From: Methylomonas aurea | Lineage (GTDB): Bacteria > Pseudomonadota > Gammaproteobacteria > Methylococcales > Methylomonadaceae | Direction of reading: 5' to 3' | DNA: 64,000 nucleotides | NCBI RefSeq assembly: GCF_024505045.1 | Contig: NZ_JANIBM010000021.1 | Span: 1 to 64,000, forward strand | Part shown: piece by piece, positions 1 through 10,153 of the stretch | Layout: each line of letters begins with the position of its first letter | Position numbering within the stretch: position 1 is the first letter of the stretch | Translations under genes and position numbers: made by a program | Notes under the pieces: model-generated | Told to the model about the DNA's origin: nothing | Seen by the model: the letters and a program-made list of their open reading frames with translations, nothing else | Database searches by the model: none

Positions 1-2127
1 CAATGCCAGTTCTTGAACCCTTTGCGGTGATTGCAATGGGGCAATCAAATCGGTGTTTTTGCCAAGCAACTCCAGCTGGCGTTGGTCGCCCGCCATTTCT
101 TCCCCTGCGCATAACGCCAATTTGGTGGCATCTGCGTAGAGTTGTTGTCTCAACGCGGCTTTAAAGGCAAATTGCAACCGATAGACGCGGACATTGCGTT
201 TATCAATCGGACTTTCGGGTAGCAATTCGTCGCTTAGTGCCAGCCGAATGAGTTCGGCATAATTTTCCGATCGTAACAATAAAATGGGCAGCACTTCGGC
301 AACATAGTTAAATTGCGTTGCCAGAGGTTTCAAGCGGTTGATGCATGAGCCAATTTGCTCTGGAGATGCGGAAAACTCTTGTCGAAACCACGTTTCTGTA
401 GGTTCATCACGGAACTGCACTGAGTTATCGGACAACCATAAAGGTCGGCCCAAATCTGCAACAAAGCTTTTGACAGCTGCGCTATCCACTTCAGCGGCAG
501 CTGCCAACACTTCAATCGGTATGAAAGGGTACAAGTTGGCTAGGCCAAGGCAAATGGCGTCGATCTGTTGCTGGAAAATGGAAGGCTGGTGTTCTTTAAG
601 CCTGGCAATTGCGTCTTTAAGTTGGGCGGCAATTTGTTCTTCAACTGTGCGGCCAAGGCCCAGACCAGTAAGAACCTTGCTAAGCGATGATGAGCTAAAA
701 TTGATAGCGTTGGCTTGGACACGCGGATTGCCGCCAGTCAAACGATGGAATTCCAAGCCATCATCTGCGCAGGCGTTTGGGAAATGCTTGCGTAAGTGAT
801 TGAGTGTTTCGGTTTGGCTAAACGGTAATAAGGGGAGCTGTTGTACATTTTGCTTGGGAGCAAGAAGATTAACGCGCTCAGTCCGGCATAAGGAGATAAT
901 GCGGCAAGCAATGGGCAATTGTTGCCGTAAAAGTTGTGGCACAAAACCCTGCTCGCCAAAATCTGCCGCCGCCATTTCTGCATTGTCGGCGGCGTCAATA
1001 AAAATGGCCAAAATACTGTTTGGATTGACTTGCCGCAATTTTTTCCCGGCAGCATCCAACCTAGACAAAAACGCCCTCAGCAAATCGTCTTCTGAGTCTT
1101 TGCTTCTTAAAATCAAGTGTTCGCATAAATCAAGCAACGCCAGTTCGTTGGCTATTTGAATTAGCGCGTCACGATAGCGATGGCGTTTTTTAATCACGTT
1201 CAGATATTCGCCGCCGCCAAAACAGTCATAAATAATGCCAACAGAACCAGTAGGTAAGTCATCAGCCAATAGGCGGCAAACCACGGATTTACCGACACCA
1301 CCACCCGCATGGATTATGACCGGCTCAGACGCATCAACAATTTGCGCCAGTAATTCGGCATGTTGTTCCCGTTGTATAGGATTGTTGAGTGGTTCAAATT
1401 TTGGCGGCGCAGGAAATAAGTGTTCTTTACTGGTCACCCCCAAACACATCAATACATTTTCTGGGGAAATTTTTCCACTAGCACCTGGCAATACCTGCTT
1501 TTGCACCAACTCAACCACGTTGTTGATTTCTTCATGCTCAACAACCCCGGCAAAAAACGACGCCATTTCAAAATGCAGCTCACTTTTTTGCTCAGCAAAA
1601 TTGCTTTCGTCGTCAGCCCATTGAAACGCCGCACAAAAGCGTTGCAAGGCTTCATCGGCCAGTTGGGTATATCTTTTAAGAGTGTTGAGGAATTTTGTCT
1701 CTGGTTTCTCGCCAGTAGCTATTGCCTGAATTCCATCCTTGAAAGTATCGCTCAGCGGACGGTTAGTAATAACAGCGAAAGTGATTGTACCTCCGCTAAC
1801 GGTTTGGCGTTTTAGATGGTCGCGGTAACGGTCAGCAAACCCTGTAATAGTATTTTTCAACTCGCTGAGCTCAAAAGGTTGGTCAACCCTTTTGCTGGAG
1901 TGTTTCAATTGGTAATAGGTGATTTCTTCGTGAAGGTCATCCGCTGCCTCGGAGTATTCCGTCACATCCATAACATATTCCCCAGCAAGGTCAGGCTCTT
2001 TCGAGCCTTCAATCACTATGCTGGTGATTTTTGAATTAGGGTTGACCATCCGTAAGCATCTTCGGGCTGCCCAACGATAATGGAACACATCGCCTGCTCT
2101 TGAATCTCTTACCGCATCGTTTCCCAT
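1..2127 (-). CDS. Avs-like STAND NTPase with N-terminal nuclease-like domain (3' end outside window)
   Basis: An open frame of 709 codons runs without a stop from an ATG at 2127 to the left edge, so the C-terminal part is missing. Residues 1-110 look like a Cap4/DUF4297-type nuclease domain: an RxGDVFHYRWA start, then D-V-T-E-Y near residue 48 and Q73-L-K75, which fit a PD-(D/E)XK core. A P-loop (GGGVGKS, K280), a Walker B segment (ILAIFIDAAD, D378) and an LTGGNPR segment typical of the winged-helix part of STAND NTPases follow. Avs proteins carry this order, nuclease then STAND ATPase then C-terminal sensor repeats, and bind phage proteins. The sensor part lies beyond the window, so the Avs assignment is inferred. 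No strong ribosome-binding site precedes the ATG. Confidence 0.7.
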   Translation of the reverse strand, partial: MGNDAVRDSRAGDVFHYRWAARRCLRMVNPNSKITSIVIEGSKEPDLAGEYVMDVTEYSEAADDLHEEITYYQLKHSSKRVDQPFELSELKNTITGFADRYRDHLKRQTVSGGTITFAVITNRPLSDTFKDGIQAIATGEKPETKFLNTLKRYTQLADEALQRFCAAFQWADDESNFAEQKSELHFEMASFFAGVVEHEEINNVVELVQKQVLPGASGKISPENVLMCLGVTSKEHLFPAPPKFEPLNNPIQREQHAELLAQIVDASEPVIIHAGGGVGKSVVCRLLADDLPTGSVGIIYDCFGGGEYLNVIKKRHRYRDALIQIANELALLDLCEHLILRSKDSEDDLLRAFLSRLDAAGKKLRQVNPNSILAIFIDAADNAEMAAADFGEQGFVPQLLRQQLPIACRIISLCRTERVNLLAPKQNVQQLPLLPFSQTETLNHLRKHFPNACADDGLEFHRLTGGNPRVQANAINFSSSSLSKVLTGLGLGRTVEEQIAAQLKDAIARLKEHQPSIFQQQIDAICLGLANLYPFIPIEVLAAAAEVDSAAVKSFVADLGRPLWLSDNSVQFRDEPTETWFRQEFSASPEQIGSCINRLKPLATQFNYVAEVLPILLLRSENYAELIRLALSDELLPESPIDKRNVRVYRLQFAFKAALRQQLYADATKLALCAGEEMAGDQRQLELLGKNTDLIAPLQSPQRVQELAL

Positions 2128-2131
2128 TCTG

Positions 2132-2199
2132 AGATATCTGATCTTTTAAAATAGCTAATTATTTCAGAAACTGTCATTAATCAGATATCTGAGCTTTTA
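2132..2199. repeat. Pair of 17-bp direct repeats upstream of the Avs-like gene
   Basis: AGATATCTGAtCTTTTA (2132-2148) and AGATATCTGAgCTTTTA (2183-2199) differ at one base and are 51 bp apart. Each contains the palindrome AGATATCT. The first lies 4 bp before the start codon of the Avs-like gene, so a bound protein could block its expression. A role as operator is inferred. Confidence 0.45.
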
Positions 2200-2214
2200 T
2201 GTTAAGGAGAAATA

Positions 2215-2361
2215 TTGCATCAGATTTCTGAAATCATCCTACTACCATTGAATACCATAATCTGCCATTTAGAAAGCTGGAATGATGGCACAGATCGATT
2301 GGTTCTTAAAATTGACCGACTGCTTAAACTTAATGGGCTGACATTTGGATTTTTGGTGTGA
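2215..2361 (+). CDS. Possible 48-residue protein with TTG start, or remnant of a larger gene
   Basis: A Shine-Dalgarno sequence AAGGAGA at 2204-2210 precedes a TTG at 2215, followed by 48 sense codons and a TGA. The peptide begins (M)HQISEIILLPLN and ends NGLTFGFLV. I recognise no family. It could be a true small gene divergent from the Avs-like gene or the 5' stub of a truncated one. In the remaining bases up to 2610 I see only weak frames, including a 93-codon minus-strand frame (2330-2611) that I cannot support. Confidence 0.25.
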   Translation: MHQISEIILLPLNTIICHLESWNDGTDRLVLKIDRLLKLNGLTFGFLV

Positions 2362-2632
2362 GTGACGGCTTGGGGTCAGCTGGCAACAGTCCGTTATTCA
2401 GATTCATCGCCGAAAAGCTGTCGTTGAATTCCAATGCCTGAAAGTTGCCGTTCATCACTGAGCCCAACCCTAATTTTTGCCAATCGCGCTTCTCCAAAGT
2501 CCCCAGTCGGCCAAAGCCAGATTCTGGAACTGGAGGACTACAAAGCCTTATTCCGGCAGCTTCTCGGCAAAAGCGACAGCATTGTGTCATTATCAAAATG
2601 ATTCTAATCATGTAGCAATTTGATTAGATTGT

Positions 2633-2647
2633 CTACTATACTAGTAG
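2633..2647. promoter_or_regulatory. Palindromic operator candidate for the WYL regulator
   Basis: CTACTA (2633-2638) and TAGTAG (2642-2647) form a perfect inverted repeat around a 3-bp centre, 26 bp upstream of the preferred ATG of the WYL regulator at 2674. BrxR/CapW proteins are dimers that bind inverted repeats in front of their own defence operons, so autoregulation is likely. This is inference from position and family. Confidence 0.45.
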
Positions 2648-2673
2648 CGATTGAAAATGGGATTGAAAACATA

Positions 2674-3570
2674 ATGGCAATCGGGCTACTTCAAGAACTA
2701 ACCAAACATCAGCGCGATCGCCTTGCGTTTATTGAGTTGCGTTTGCGGTTTGTCGGCGAGATTCGTCGTCAGGACCTTATTTCCAGATTTGGGCTTCAGG
2801 CCGCTGCAGCAACAAGAGATATTGGATTTTATAAGGAGCTTGCTCCTGACAATCTCGATTACAACACTAAAGGCAAGATATATACCTTCAGGGATGGTTT
2901 CAAACCGATATTCGACTTTCCGCCAGAGCGTGTGCTTACCTGGCTTTCACAAGGTTATGGGGACGGCGAACCAGCGCGATTTAGCCCATGGATTGCTTGT
3001 GAAATACCTTCACGATTAGCCCATTGTGATCTGGACACTCTTGCCAGCGTTACCAGAGCCATTCATAACGAATGCCCCCTTAAAATTGTCTACCACTCCA
3101 TCTCCAGTGGAAAAACCGAACGTGAAATCATTCCGTTTGCCTTGATCGATAATGGCCTTCGCTGGCATGTGCGAGCATTTGACCGGAATACGCAAAATTT
3201 CCGCGATTTTGTAATTACCCGAATCCGGCAGCCAATAGTGATGCAAGGTGAGAAGGTTGACCCCAATGAGCGCGAAAATCAGGATATTCAGTGGTCCAGA
3301 ATAGTTGAACTGGAACTTGTCCCCCACCCGGATCAGCCTCGTCCCGAGATTACCGAAATGGACTACGGCATGATCGATGGCAGGTTGCACTTGAAGCTGC
3401 GCGGCACCATTGCCGGATACGTACTTCGCAAGTGGTGTGTCGACTGCTCACCGAATCATAGTCTGAATGGTCCTGAGCATAGACTCTGGTTGAAAGATTA
3501 CTTGGCTCTGTATGGTGTCGAGAGTGCCACAATTGCTCCTGGATACACTTCGCCCAGGGAGAAAAGGTGA
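2674..3570 (+). CDS. CapW/BrxR-like WYL-domain transcriptional regulator
   Basis: This is a winged-helix-WYL protein of the type that represses phage-defence operons. The N-terminal part (LRFVGEIRRQDLISRFGLQ, then AATRDIGFYKEL) is a helix-turn-helix. The middle (ECPLKIVYHSISSG, REIIPFALIDNGLRWHVRAF) is the WYL fold, and the C-terminal part resembles the WCX extension. I chose the ATG at 2674 (298 residues) because the TTG at 2620 would place the palindromic operator candidate inside the coding region. It lies directly ahead of, and co-directional with, the sigma factor/GHKL/Z1 genes, which are its probable regulon. Family members are thought to sense a ligand or damaged nucleic acid through WYL and then release DNA. 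Confidence 0.8.
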   Translation: MAIGLLQELTKHQRDRLAFIELRLRFVGEIRRQDLISRFGLQAAAATRDIGFYKELAPDNLDYNTKGKIYTFRDGFKPIFDFPPERVLTWLSQGYGDGEPARFSPWIACEIPSRLAHCDLDTLASVTRAIHNECPLKIVYHSISSGKTEREIIPFALIDNGLRWHVRAFDRNTQNFRDFVITRIRQPIVMQGEKVDPNERENQDIQWSRIVELELVPHPDQPRPEITEMDYGMIDGRLHLKLRGTIAGYVLRKWCVDCSPNHSLNGPEHRLWLKDYLALYGVESATIAPGYTSPREKR

Positions 3571-3584
3571 GGCTTAAGCCTCAC
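3567..3584. promoter_or_regulatory. 18-bp perfect palindrome at the WYL stop codon
   Basis: GTGAGGCTT and AAGCCTCAC meet with no spacer and include the TGA stop of the WYL gene at 3568-3570. It lies 30 bp before the GTG start of the sigma-factor gene. It may be an operator or part of a short RNA hairpin. There is no U-tract, so a terminator is unlikely. Confidence 0.4.
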
Positions 3585-3613
3585 TTCGACTACGTTTCTA
3601 TGGACGGTATGAC

Positions 3614-5743
3614 GTGAATGATTTATTTCTGAACCCGAATAAACTCTTAAATCCACTTCTCAAAATGGCAGTGCTCTCCGGGGTTCAAGCTGCTGTTCGC
3701 CTGCATATTCGTCGTGGAATCGATCTTAACGCCATTGATGAAAAGGGACGCTCACCCCTTATTCTTGCAGCATCCAAAGGACATATTGAAACCTGCAGGA
3801 TTCTTCTTGAAGCTGGCGCAGATCCTCGAATACTAGACAATGAGGGCAATGATGCGTTGTCCATAGCTTTGGACAAGAGGATGGACAACCTTGCCGAACT
3901 ATTAAAAGAAAGACTTTTGGAACTTGATCATGATTTAGCCACCGGAGCATCAGACTTGGATCCGGAGTCAAGTGAAAACGAAAGCAGTGATCCCCTGAAT
4001 GCTGCTGATGAAACATTTGATCTTTCGGGCTGGGAGTCAGAAGAAGATTCACCTGTTCCGCCTCAGGATGATGAATGCTTGGCAAGGGTTTCAGTAACTC
4101 ATCAAGCTATTTCGACACACATCCCAATCGACAATGACGAAGACTGGTCTGATGTAGACATTGACCTGCCAGACAGCAGTCGAAATAACAGGCGAATATG
4201 GAATGATGAAATTCGTAGCGAAGTACTTCGCCTGTTTGTCGTCGCTATACAAGAACGTCATGCCTCACATCGCTGGGTTGAGGATATTGCTCTGGATCAT
4301 GAAGGGGACTCCGATCCGAAATTGGAGAGCCGCCTTGTCTTTATTCTGGAAGAGATGGGGGTGATTGTAGACGATGTCGAATGGTTACAACCTGATATCT
4401 CCATTCCCCTGGACGAGGACATGGAAGACATTGCCAACGAGGCTCTGTCCTTCCTGAGCGAACTGACTTCCCAAAATATCGAACCCCAACGGCTCTACGA
4501 AAAAGATATGGCAAAGACAGTGAGCCTGCTTTCGAGAGAGGGTGAAGCTGAAATCGGCAACATTATTGAAAAAGGACTGGAGGAGGCCCTCATTGCAGTT
4601 TCGTGCTCTGTTTCAGCCATAACGGAAATTCTTTGTGTGGCTGACAAGATTCTGATGAATGAATTACCGCTGGAAACCATGGTTAACCGGGAGACCATAA
4701 TTCAGTCTGAAGATGATGACCTAGCCGATGAAAGCTACCATTTTCAGGAAGATAACGAAGATACTGATGAGAAGCCCATCTCTGACTTAACTGTTCACAT
4801 CGAAACTATTCGCGACTTACTTCCTCATTTATCAAAGGAAAACAGTCACATCATGCTCGACTCCTTGCGGGAAGTCAGATTGTCAGTGGCATTTCTGGAA
4901 GATCTTTGCAACAGACTGGGTCAATCCAAAACGGATCCAGTCGCCCATTCTGCTCTTGAATTTGCACTTGCTAAAGTGACAAGGGCGAAATCCCGCATGA
5001 TTGAGTCCAACCTCAAACTTGTTTACTCGATCGCCAGAAAATATGTCCATAGAGGATTGGCCTTCCTGGATCTGATTCAGGAAGGCAATCTTGGCCTGAT
5101 CAGGGCTGTCGAAAAGTTTGATTATCGACGTGGTTTCAAGTTTTCAACCTATGCCACTTGGTGGATACGACAGTCAATTACTCGTGCGATTGCCGATCAG
5201 GCTCGCTTGATTCGAGTTCCCGTACATATGGTCGAATCAGTCAATCAAGTCGAACGGGCCAGAGACAGAATTGAGCAGACTACGGGGCTGAATGCCGATG
5301 CAGCAAAAATTGCAAAGCAATTGTCGCTCCCGATTGAAAAGGTAACAAAAGCTTTGAGAGCAACTTCTGAAATAATCCCGATTGATTCTCTGGATATTGA
5401 AGATGTTGCGAACGCAAAGTTCTTTTTTTCAGCTGCGCCAAGTCCTGAAGAATCTGCAATGCAGATTGCACTACACGACGAATTGGATCGCATGCTGGAT
5501 ACATTGGACTCCAAAGAATCCGAGGTGCTTCGTTTACGATTCGGCCTGAACGAGAGTGACGAACAAACTCTGGAAGAAATCGGACAGGTCTTTATGGTTA
5601 CACGTGAGCGCATTCGACAGATTGAAGCCAAGGCACTACGTAAATTGAGATATCCCTCACGAGCTGAAAGTCTCAGAGACTTCATTGAAATTCCCAAACA
5701 AAAATGCCAGGAAGAGTTAAAGAAAGATGAAATATCCGAATAA
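3614..5743 (+). CDS. Ankyrin-repeat / RpoD-like sigma-70 fusion protein
   Basis: The 709-residue product starts with GTG. Residues about 15-95 are ankyrin repeats ([26 protein letters not shown], then [12 protein letters not shown]). An acidic linker follows to about 180. The rest follows the layout of a primary sigma factor: a region 1.2-like stretch near 290-330 ([19 protein letters not shown]), region 2 from about 455 ([48 protein letters not shown]), region 3, and region 4 near 660 ([17 protein letters not shown]). It should bind core RNA polymerase and recognise -10 and -35 elements; its target promoters are unknown. It overlaps the next gene by 17 bp, so it is translated with the GHKL-Z1 operon. 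The ankyrin part may sense or bind a partner. This combination is unusual. Confidence 0.85.
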   Translation: MNDLFLNPNKLLNPLLKMAVLSGVQAAVRLHIRRGIDLNAIDEKGRSPLILAASKGHIETCRILLEAGADPRILDNEGNDALSIALDKRMDNLAELLKERLLELDHDLATGASDLDPESSENESSDPLNAADETFDLSGWESEEDSPVPPQDDECLARVSVTHQAISTHIPIDNDEDWSDVDIDLPDSSRNNRRIWNDEIRSEVLRLFVVAIQERHASHRWVEDIALDHEGDSDPKLESRLVFILEEMGVIVDDVEWLQPDISIPLDEDMEDIANEALSFLSELTSQNIEPQRLYEKDMAKTVSLLSREGEAEIGNIIEKGLEEALIAVSCSVSAITEILCVADKILMNELPLETMVNRETIIQSEDDDLADESYHFQEDNEDTDEKPISDLTVHIETIRDLLPHLSKENSHIMLDSLREVRLSVAFLEDLCNRLGQSKTDPVAHSALEFALAKVTRAKSRMIESNLKLVYSIARKYVHRGLAFLDLIQEGNLGLIRAVEKFDYRRGFKFSTYATWWIRQSITRAIADQARLIRVPVHMVESVNQVERARDRIEQTTGLNADAAKIAKQLSLPIEKVTKALRATSEIIPIDSLDIEDVANAKFFFSAAPSPEESAMQIALHDELDRMLDTLDSKESEVLRLRFGLNESDEQTLEEIGQVFMVTRERIRQIEAKALRKLRYPSRAESLRDFIEIPKQKCQEELKKDEISE

Positions 5744-7232
5744 CTCTCGAAATGCGCCTCCAAAGGCAGGAGCAATGCTTGAGGCTCTGCGGGGCCTAGG
5801 CTACTCTACGGCTACGGCTTTGGCAGACATCATTGATAACAGCATTGCCGCCAATGCACGCAAAGTGGACATTCTGTTCAAGTGGAACGGCAAGCAGTCA
5901 GTCATCTCTGTTCTCGATGATGGAAGTGGCATGGATGATTCCGAACTTGATCTTGCGATGCGTTTGGGAGAAAGAAACCCTGTTGCCGAGCGTCAATTGC
6001 ATGATTTGGGGCGATTTGGCCTGGGACTCAAAACAGCCTCTTTTTCACAATGCCGAAGGCTGACAGTCGCCAGCCGCAAGGCCGGAAATTTAAACTGCCT
6101 GAGATGGGATCTTGATGTGCTTGCCGCATGTGAGGACGATGGCTGGCATCTGCTTGAAGGGCCGGATGAAAATTCAATGGGGTTTCTTGCCCCACTATAT
6201 GCCACTCAGGATGCCGGCACTATTGTGCTGTGGGAAATACCTGACAGAATCATTACTCCAGGTTTTTGTGAGCAAGATTTCCTTGATCTCATTGACCGGG
6301 TTGAGCGTCACCTCGCTATGGTTTTTCATCGATTTATATCTGGATCCCGACTTCAAATATCCATAAACGGAAAACGTGTTGAGCCTTGGGATCCTTTTCT
6401 CACTCGACATCCGGCCACATGGTCATCGCCTACCGAGCGCATCCTCACGGAGTATGGGGCTGTAGAAGTCAGGTGTCATGTGCTCCCTCACAAAGATCGT
6501 ATGGAAACCCGTGATCACGACTCTGCTGCCGGACCAGATGGCTGGACTGCTCAGCAAGGATTTTATGTCTACAGAAACGAAAGATTGCTTGTCTCTGGTA
6601 GCTGGCTGGGCCTGGGACGTGGACGGTCCTGGACAAAGGAGGAAGCCCATCGCTTGGCTAGGATCAGGCTGGATATTCCCAACACGGCTGATGCTGAATG
6701 GAAAATCGATGTACGAAAGTCAAGTGCGCGCCCCCCTGTATCGATCCGGGAACGACTTACCAGACTTGCCGAAGATACTCGCGAGCGAGCACGACGGGTA
6801 TTCGCCCATCGAGGACAACCACTGCGAACAGGCAACAACGAACCGTTAGCTCAGGCATGGCGGACAGAACATTTCAAAGGTGGCATTCGCTATCGCATCG
6901 ACACAGAGCATCCAATCATAAAGTCGGTGCTGGAGGATGCCGGGGCCATCGAGCCACAAATTCGGGCAATGTTGCGCATCATCGAAGAAACAATCCCCGT
7001 ACAAAGAATCTGGCTGGATACAACCGAGGCTCGCGAGACTCCCCGCACCGGTTTTGCAGGCGAACCACCTGCCGTGGTTGAAGCTGTTCTAGCAGTCGTA
7101 TACAGAAATATGGTGCTTCGCAAGGGGTTATCTCCTGCTCAGGCTCGAGCACGCTTGCTATCCACCGAACCGTTCAACAATTACCCGGAATTGATTTCGA
7201 CTCTTCCGGATGAACCTAGTGTCAAGGAGTAA
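5727..7232 (+). CDS. GHKL (MORC/MutL/Hsp90-like) ATPase of the Z1 restriction system
   Basis: The 501-residue protein has the GHKL ATP-binding motifs: an N box [11 protein letters not shown] (N38), DDGSGMD at 64-70 and [11 protein letters not shown] at 95-105. A transducer-like region follows, with [19 protein letters not shown] near residue 325. Iyer, Abhiman and Aravind described MutL/MORC-type ATPases linked to Z1 helicases, Vsr-like nucleases and cytosine methylases in restriction-modification systems, which matches this neighbourhood. The ATPase probably clamps DNA on ATP-driven dimerisation. The start ATG lies inside the 3' end of the sigma-factor gene, and only 5 bp separate its stop from the Z1 gene. 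Confidence 0.85.
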   Translation: MKYPNNSRNAPPKAGAMLEALRGLGYSTATALADIIDNSIAANARKVDILFKWNGKQSVISVLDDGSGMDDSELDLAMRLGERNPVAERQLHDLGRFGLGLKTASFSQCRRLTVASRKAGNLNCLRWDLDVLAACEDDGWHLLEGPDENSMGFLAPLYATQDAGTIVLWEIPDRIITPGFCEQDFLDLIDRVERHLAMVFHRFISGSRLQISINGKRVEPWDPFLTRHPATWSSPTERILTEYGAVEVRCHVLPHKDRMETRDHDSAAGPDGWTAQQGFYVYRNERLLVSGSWLGLGRGRSWTKEEAHRLARIRLDIPNTADAEWKIDVRKSSARPPVSIRERLTRLAEDTRERARRVFAHRGQPLRTGNNEPLAQAWRTEHFKGGIRYRIDTEHPIIKSVLEDAGAIEPQIRAMLRIIEETIPVQRIWLDTTEARETPRTGFAGEPPAVVEAVLAVVYRNMVLRKGLSPAQARARLLSTEPFNNYPELISTLPDEPSVKE

Positions 7233-7237
7233 TAAAC

Positions 7238-10153
7238 ATGTCAGCAGCAATAGAGGAAAACTGGCAAAGGGTTGTGAAATTTGTTCAGGAACTACTTCTT
7301 GACGAAGAAGACGGGACAGTTATTACCCCGGCACTGATTTCAGAAAAGATCGATATGGTTATTTCGATGAAATCAAAGTGGGGGGAAAATCTGGATCGGG
7401 AAAGCGTGATCGACGAATTGATTCGCCGAAACAGTCAATGGATCGGTCAGGATACCAGTCTTGTAAGTGATGTCGGACACGAAGACTGGTTGAATTCATC
7501 AAGAAAACAAAACTGGCGTTATTGGCAACGCTATCGGGAATGGCTTGAGAAAAAACTTTCCTGGAAGGCCATTGAAGCTCTGGATAAGTCCAGCGACTCC
7601 GTTCTAGCTTTGCTGGAAGATCCAGCTCGTGCCGGACGCTGGGATCGTCGCGGACTTGTGGTCGGACATGTTCAGTCAGGTAAAACAGGGAACTACACTG
7701 GACTCATCTGTAAAGCAGCAGATGCTGGATACAAGATAATTATTGTACTCGCTGGTCTTCATAACAATCTGCGCTCTCAAACCCAAATAAGACTGGAAGA
7801 AGGTTTTTTAGGTTATGAAACGTTGACTGATCGGGATATCAAAAGTCTGCTCGGTGTTGGCGAAATCGATAGTGACAAGGAAATCCACCCCAACTGTGCA
7901 ACCAATCGTTCTGATAAAGGTGACTTCAGTAGAAGAGTTGCCAGAAATCTGGCCGTCTCACCAGAAGAACGTCCCTGGCTTTTTGTTGTAAAAAAGAACA
8001 AGACCGTTCTTCGTGAGCTCCTGAAATGGATTCAAAACCATGCCGCCGACACCAATCTTGCGGCCAGCCATGTGCTGGCAGAGTCCCACGATGACCTTCC
8101 AAAAGTAAAGAAAATCGTAACGAAACTACCACTGTTGATAATAGATGACGAAGCTGACCATGCTTCTGTTGATACCCAGGAACAGGTATTCGACGCAGAG
8201 GGAAATCCGGATGACGAGCATTTACCAACAACCATCAACAGACTGATTCGAAGAATCCTGCATTCTTTCTCCAGGTCGGCTTACGTTGGGTACACAGCCA
8301 CCCCATTTGCCAATATTTTCATACACGAACGGGGAGAAACACGTGATGAAGGTCCTGATCTTTTCCCATCTTCCTTCATTATCAACTTGGCGGCCCCTTC
8401 GAACTATATAGGACCATCCAAAGTATTTGGATTAATGAATCAGGAAGGTCTCCGAAGTGGATTGCCTCTTGTCCGTTTGGTGGATGACTACGCTACTGAA
8501 GACGGACGAAATGGCTGGATGCCGCAACAACATAAAAACGGCCATAGACCGATCCACAACGGTACCGAGAATCTGCCTCCATCGATCATAAAAGCAATAG
8601 ACTCCTTTGTTCTTGCCTGTGCAGTTCGCCGACTTGATGGCCAGGCGAATGAACACTGTTCAATGCTTGTGCACGTCACTCGCTTCAACTCTGTACAGAA
8701 AGAAGTTTGCAGACAGGTAGAAGAACATATTCGTCACATGCGCCAGAGGCTCCACAGGAACATCGAGCACGAGATGATTCTTCAACGTCTGAAGGCCTTA
8801 TGGGAAGAAGACTTCAAGCCCACATCCCAGGCAATCCGTTCCATCCAGCCAGACCAGACATCGAAAGGAAATGTGACATGGGATGACATTCAGGCCGCAT
8901 TATTCGACACCATTTCCGATATCGAAATCCGGATGATTAATGGTACGGCGAAGGATGCACTTGACTATGACGAACATAAGGGGACAGGCCTCAAGGTGAT
9001 TGCAATTGGCGGCGATAAACTTGCTCGAGGCCTTACGCTGGAAGGGCTTTGTGTCAGCTATTTTTTGCGCGCATCCAAGATGTACGACACGCTGATGCAG
9101 ATGGGGCGCTGGTTTGGATATCGACCCGGCTACCTGGATTTATGCCGTCTATACACAACTGAGGAACTTTCAGAGTGGTTCGGACACATAGCCGACGCAG
9201 CTGAGGAGCTAAGAGAAGAGTTTGATCTGATGGTTGCCAGTGGAGCCACACCTCGCGAATATGGCCTCAAAGTGCAGTCTCATCCCGTGCTTATGGTTAC
9301 TTCCCGGCTAAAGATGCGAGCGGCAAGAGATTTGTTGCTCTCTTTCAGCGGAAAACTGCTTGAAACAGTCGTTTTTCACAAGCGCACCGGTATTCTTGAA
9401 TCAAACATTGCGGCAACATTAGGGCTGATTAACTCTCTTGGGAAACCCACTGAAGTAAACCCTGAGAGGTCGACAGCAAAAGGGAAACAGCGGTGGAATG
9501 GATTTCTCTGGCGCGATGGAGTGGCAAGCCAGGTTATTGATTTTCTGGAGGCCTATTTAACCCACCCGGAATCCTACAAAGTGAAAAGCAATCTTATCGC
9601 CGAATTCATTCGGTCAATGAATGATGCCGGTGAACTCAACAAATGGACTGTTGCATTGATTGGGGGTGGTGATGGAGGAGACTTCAGTTTAACCAAGGAC
9701 ATTGCAGTCAATATGCTGATTCGAAAAAATAACGGCCGTTTTGATGACCGCTATTCTATTGGACGACTCCTGTCTCCAAGAGACGAGTTTATTGACACCG
9801 ATGCAAAAACCTGGGAAGCCGCACTCGAAAAAACTCAAAAAGCCTGGAAACCTGATCCTGCCAGACTTCGAGAAGGCAAGTTGCAAGAGCCACCGGAAGT
9901 ACCAAATGGTCCAGCAATTCGAGAAATACGGGGATATGGTGCAAATGGCATTGAGCCATCCCGAGATAGAGGGCTGCTGCTTTTATACGTACTCGAACCC
10001 GGTCAAGAAGGAGCCAATCTGCCAGAAGGCACACCTCCAGTAGTTGCCTTTGCTGTAAGTTTCCCAGGAAGTAATGCGGGCAAACAGGTTCTTTATAAAG
10101 TCAATAGTGTTGAGTGGCATCAATGGGAGCGGGAATATGGCCCTGCAGAATAA
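7238..10153 (+). CDS. Z1-domain superfamily II helicase-like ATPase
   Basis: This 971-residue protein has a P-loop GHVQSGKT at 143-150, DDEAD at 303-307 and YVGYTATPFANIF as the motif III region. The Z1 domain then carries VIAIGGDKLARGLTLEGL and LMQMGRWFGYRPGY, the arginine-bearing motif VI. It is probably a DNA translocase that works with the GHKL ATPase and the downstream nuclease. A strong AAGGAG precedes the ATG by about 9 bp. The last 17 bp overlap the next gene. Confidence 0.9.
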   Translation: MSAAIEENWQRVVKFVQELLLDEEDGTVITPALISEKIDMVISMKSKWGENLDRESVIDELIRRNSQWIGQDTSLVSDVGHEDWLNSSRKQNWRYWQRYREWLEKKLSWKAIEALDKSSDSVLALLEDPARAGRWDRRGLVVGHVQSGKTGNYTGLICKAADAGYKIIIVLAGLHNNLRSQTQIRLEEGFLGYETLTDRDIKSLLGVGEIDSDKEIHPNCATNRSDKGDFSRRVARNLAVSPEERPWLFVVKKNKTVLRELLKWIQNHAADTNLAASHVLAESHDDLPKVKKIVTKLPLLIIDDEADHASVDTQEQVFDAEGNPDDEHLPTTINRLIRRILHSFSRSAYVGYTATPFANIFIHERGETRDEGPDLFPSSFIINLAAPSNYIGPSKVFGLMNQEGLRSGLPLVRLVDDYATEDGRNGWMPQQHKNGHRPIHNGTENLPPSIIKAIDSFVLACAVRRLDGQANEHCSMLVHVTRFNSVQKEVCRQVEEHIRHMRQRLHRNIEHEMILQRLKALWEEDFKPTSQAIRSIQPDQTSKGNVTWDDIQAALFDTISDIEIRMINGTAKDALDYDEHKGTGLKVIAIGGDKLARGLTLEGLCVSYFLRASKMYDTLMQMGRWFGYRPGYLDLCRLYTTEELSEWFGHIADAAEELREEFDLMVASGATPREYGLKVQSHPVLMVTSRLKMRAARDLLLSFSGKLLETVVFHKRTGILESNIAATLGLINSLGKPTEVNPERSTAKGKQRWNGFLWRDGVASQVIDFLEAYLTHPESYKVKSNLIAEFIRSMNDAGELNKWTVALIGGGDGGDFSLTKDIAVNMLIRKNNGRFDDRYSIGRLLSPRDEFIDTDAKTWEAALEKTQKAWKPDPARLREGKLQEPPEVPNGPAIREIRGYGANGIEPSRDRGLLLLYVLEPGQEGANLPEGTPPVVAFAVSFPGSNAGKQVLYKVNSVEWHQWEREYGPAE

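Noticed and set aside
338-2034. Plus-strand frames across the left edge
   Set aside because: They oppose one continuous minus-strand frame with Walker A, Walker B and nuclease motifs.
2330-2611. Minus-strand 93-codon frame between the Avs-like and WYL genes
   Set aside because: No ribosome-binding site or recognisable family; it may be remnant sequence, so it is mentioned only in passing.
3568-3600. Terminator between the WYL and sigma genes
   Set aside because: The palindrome has no following T-run.
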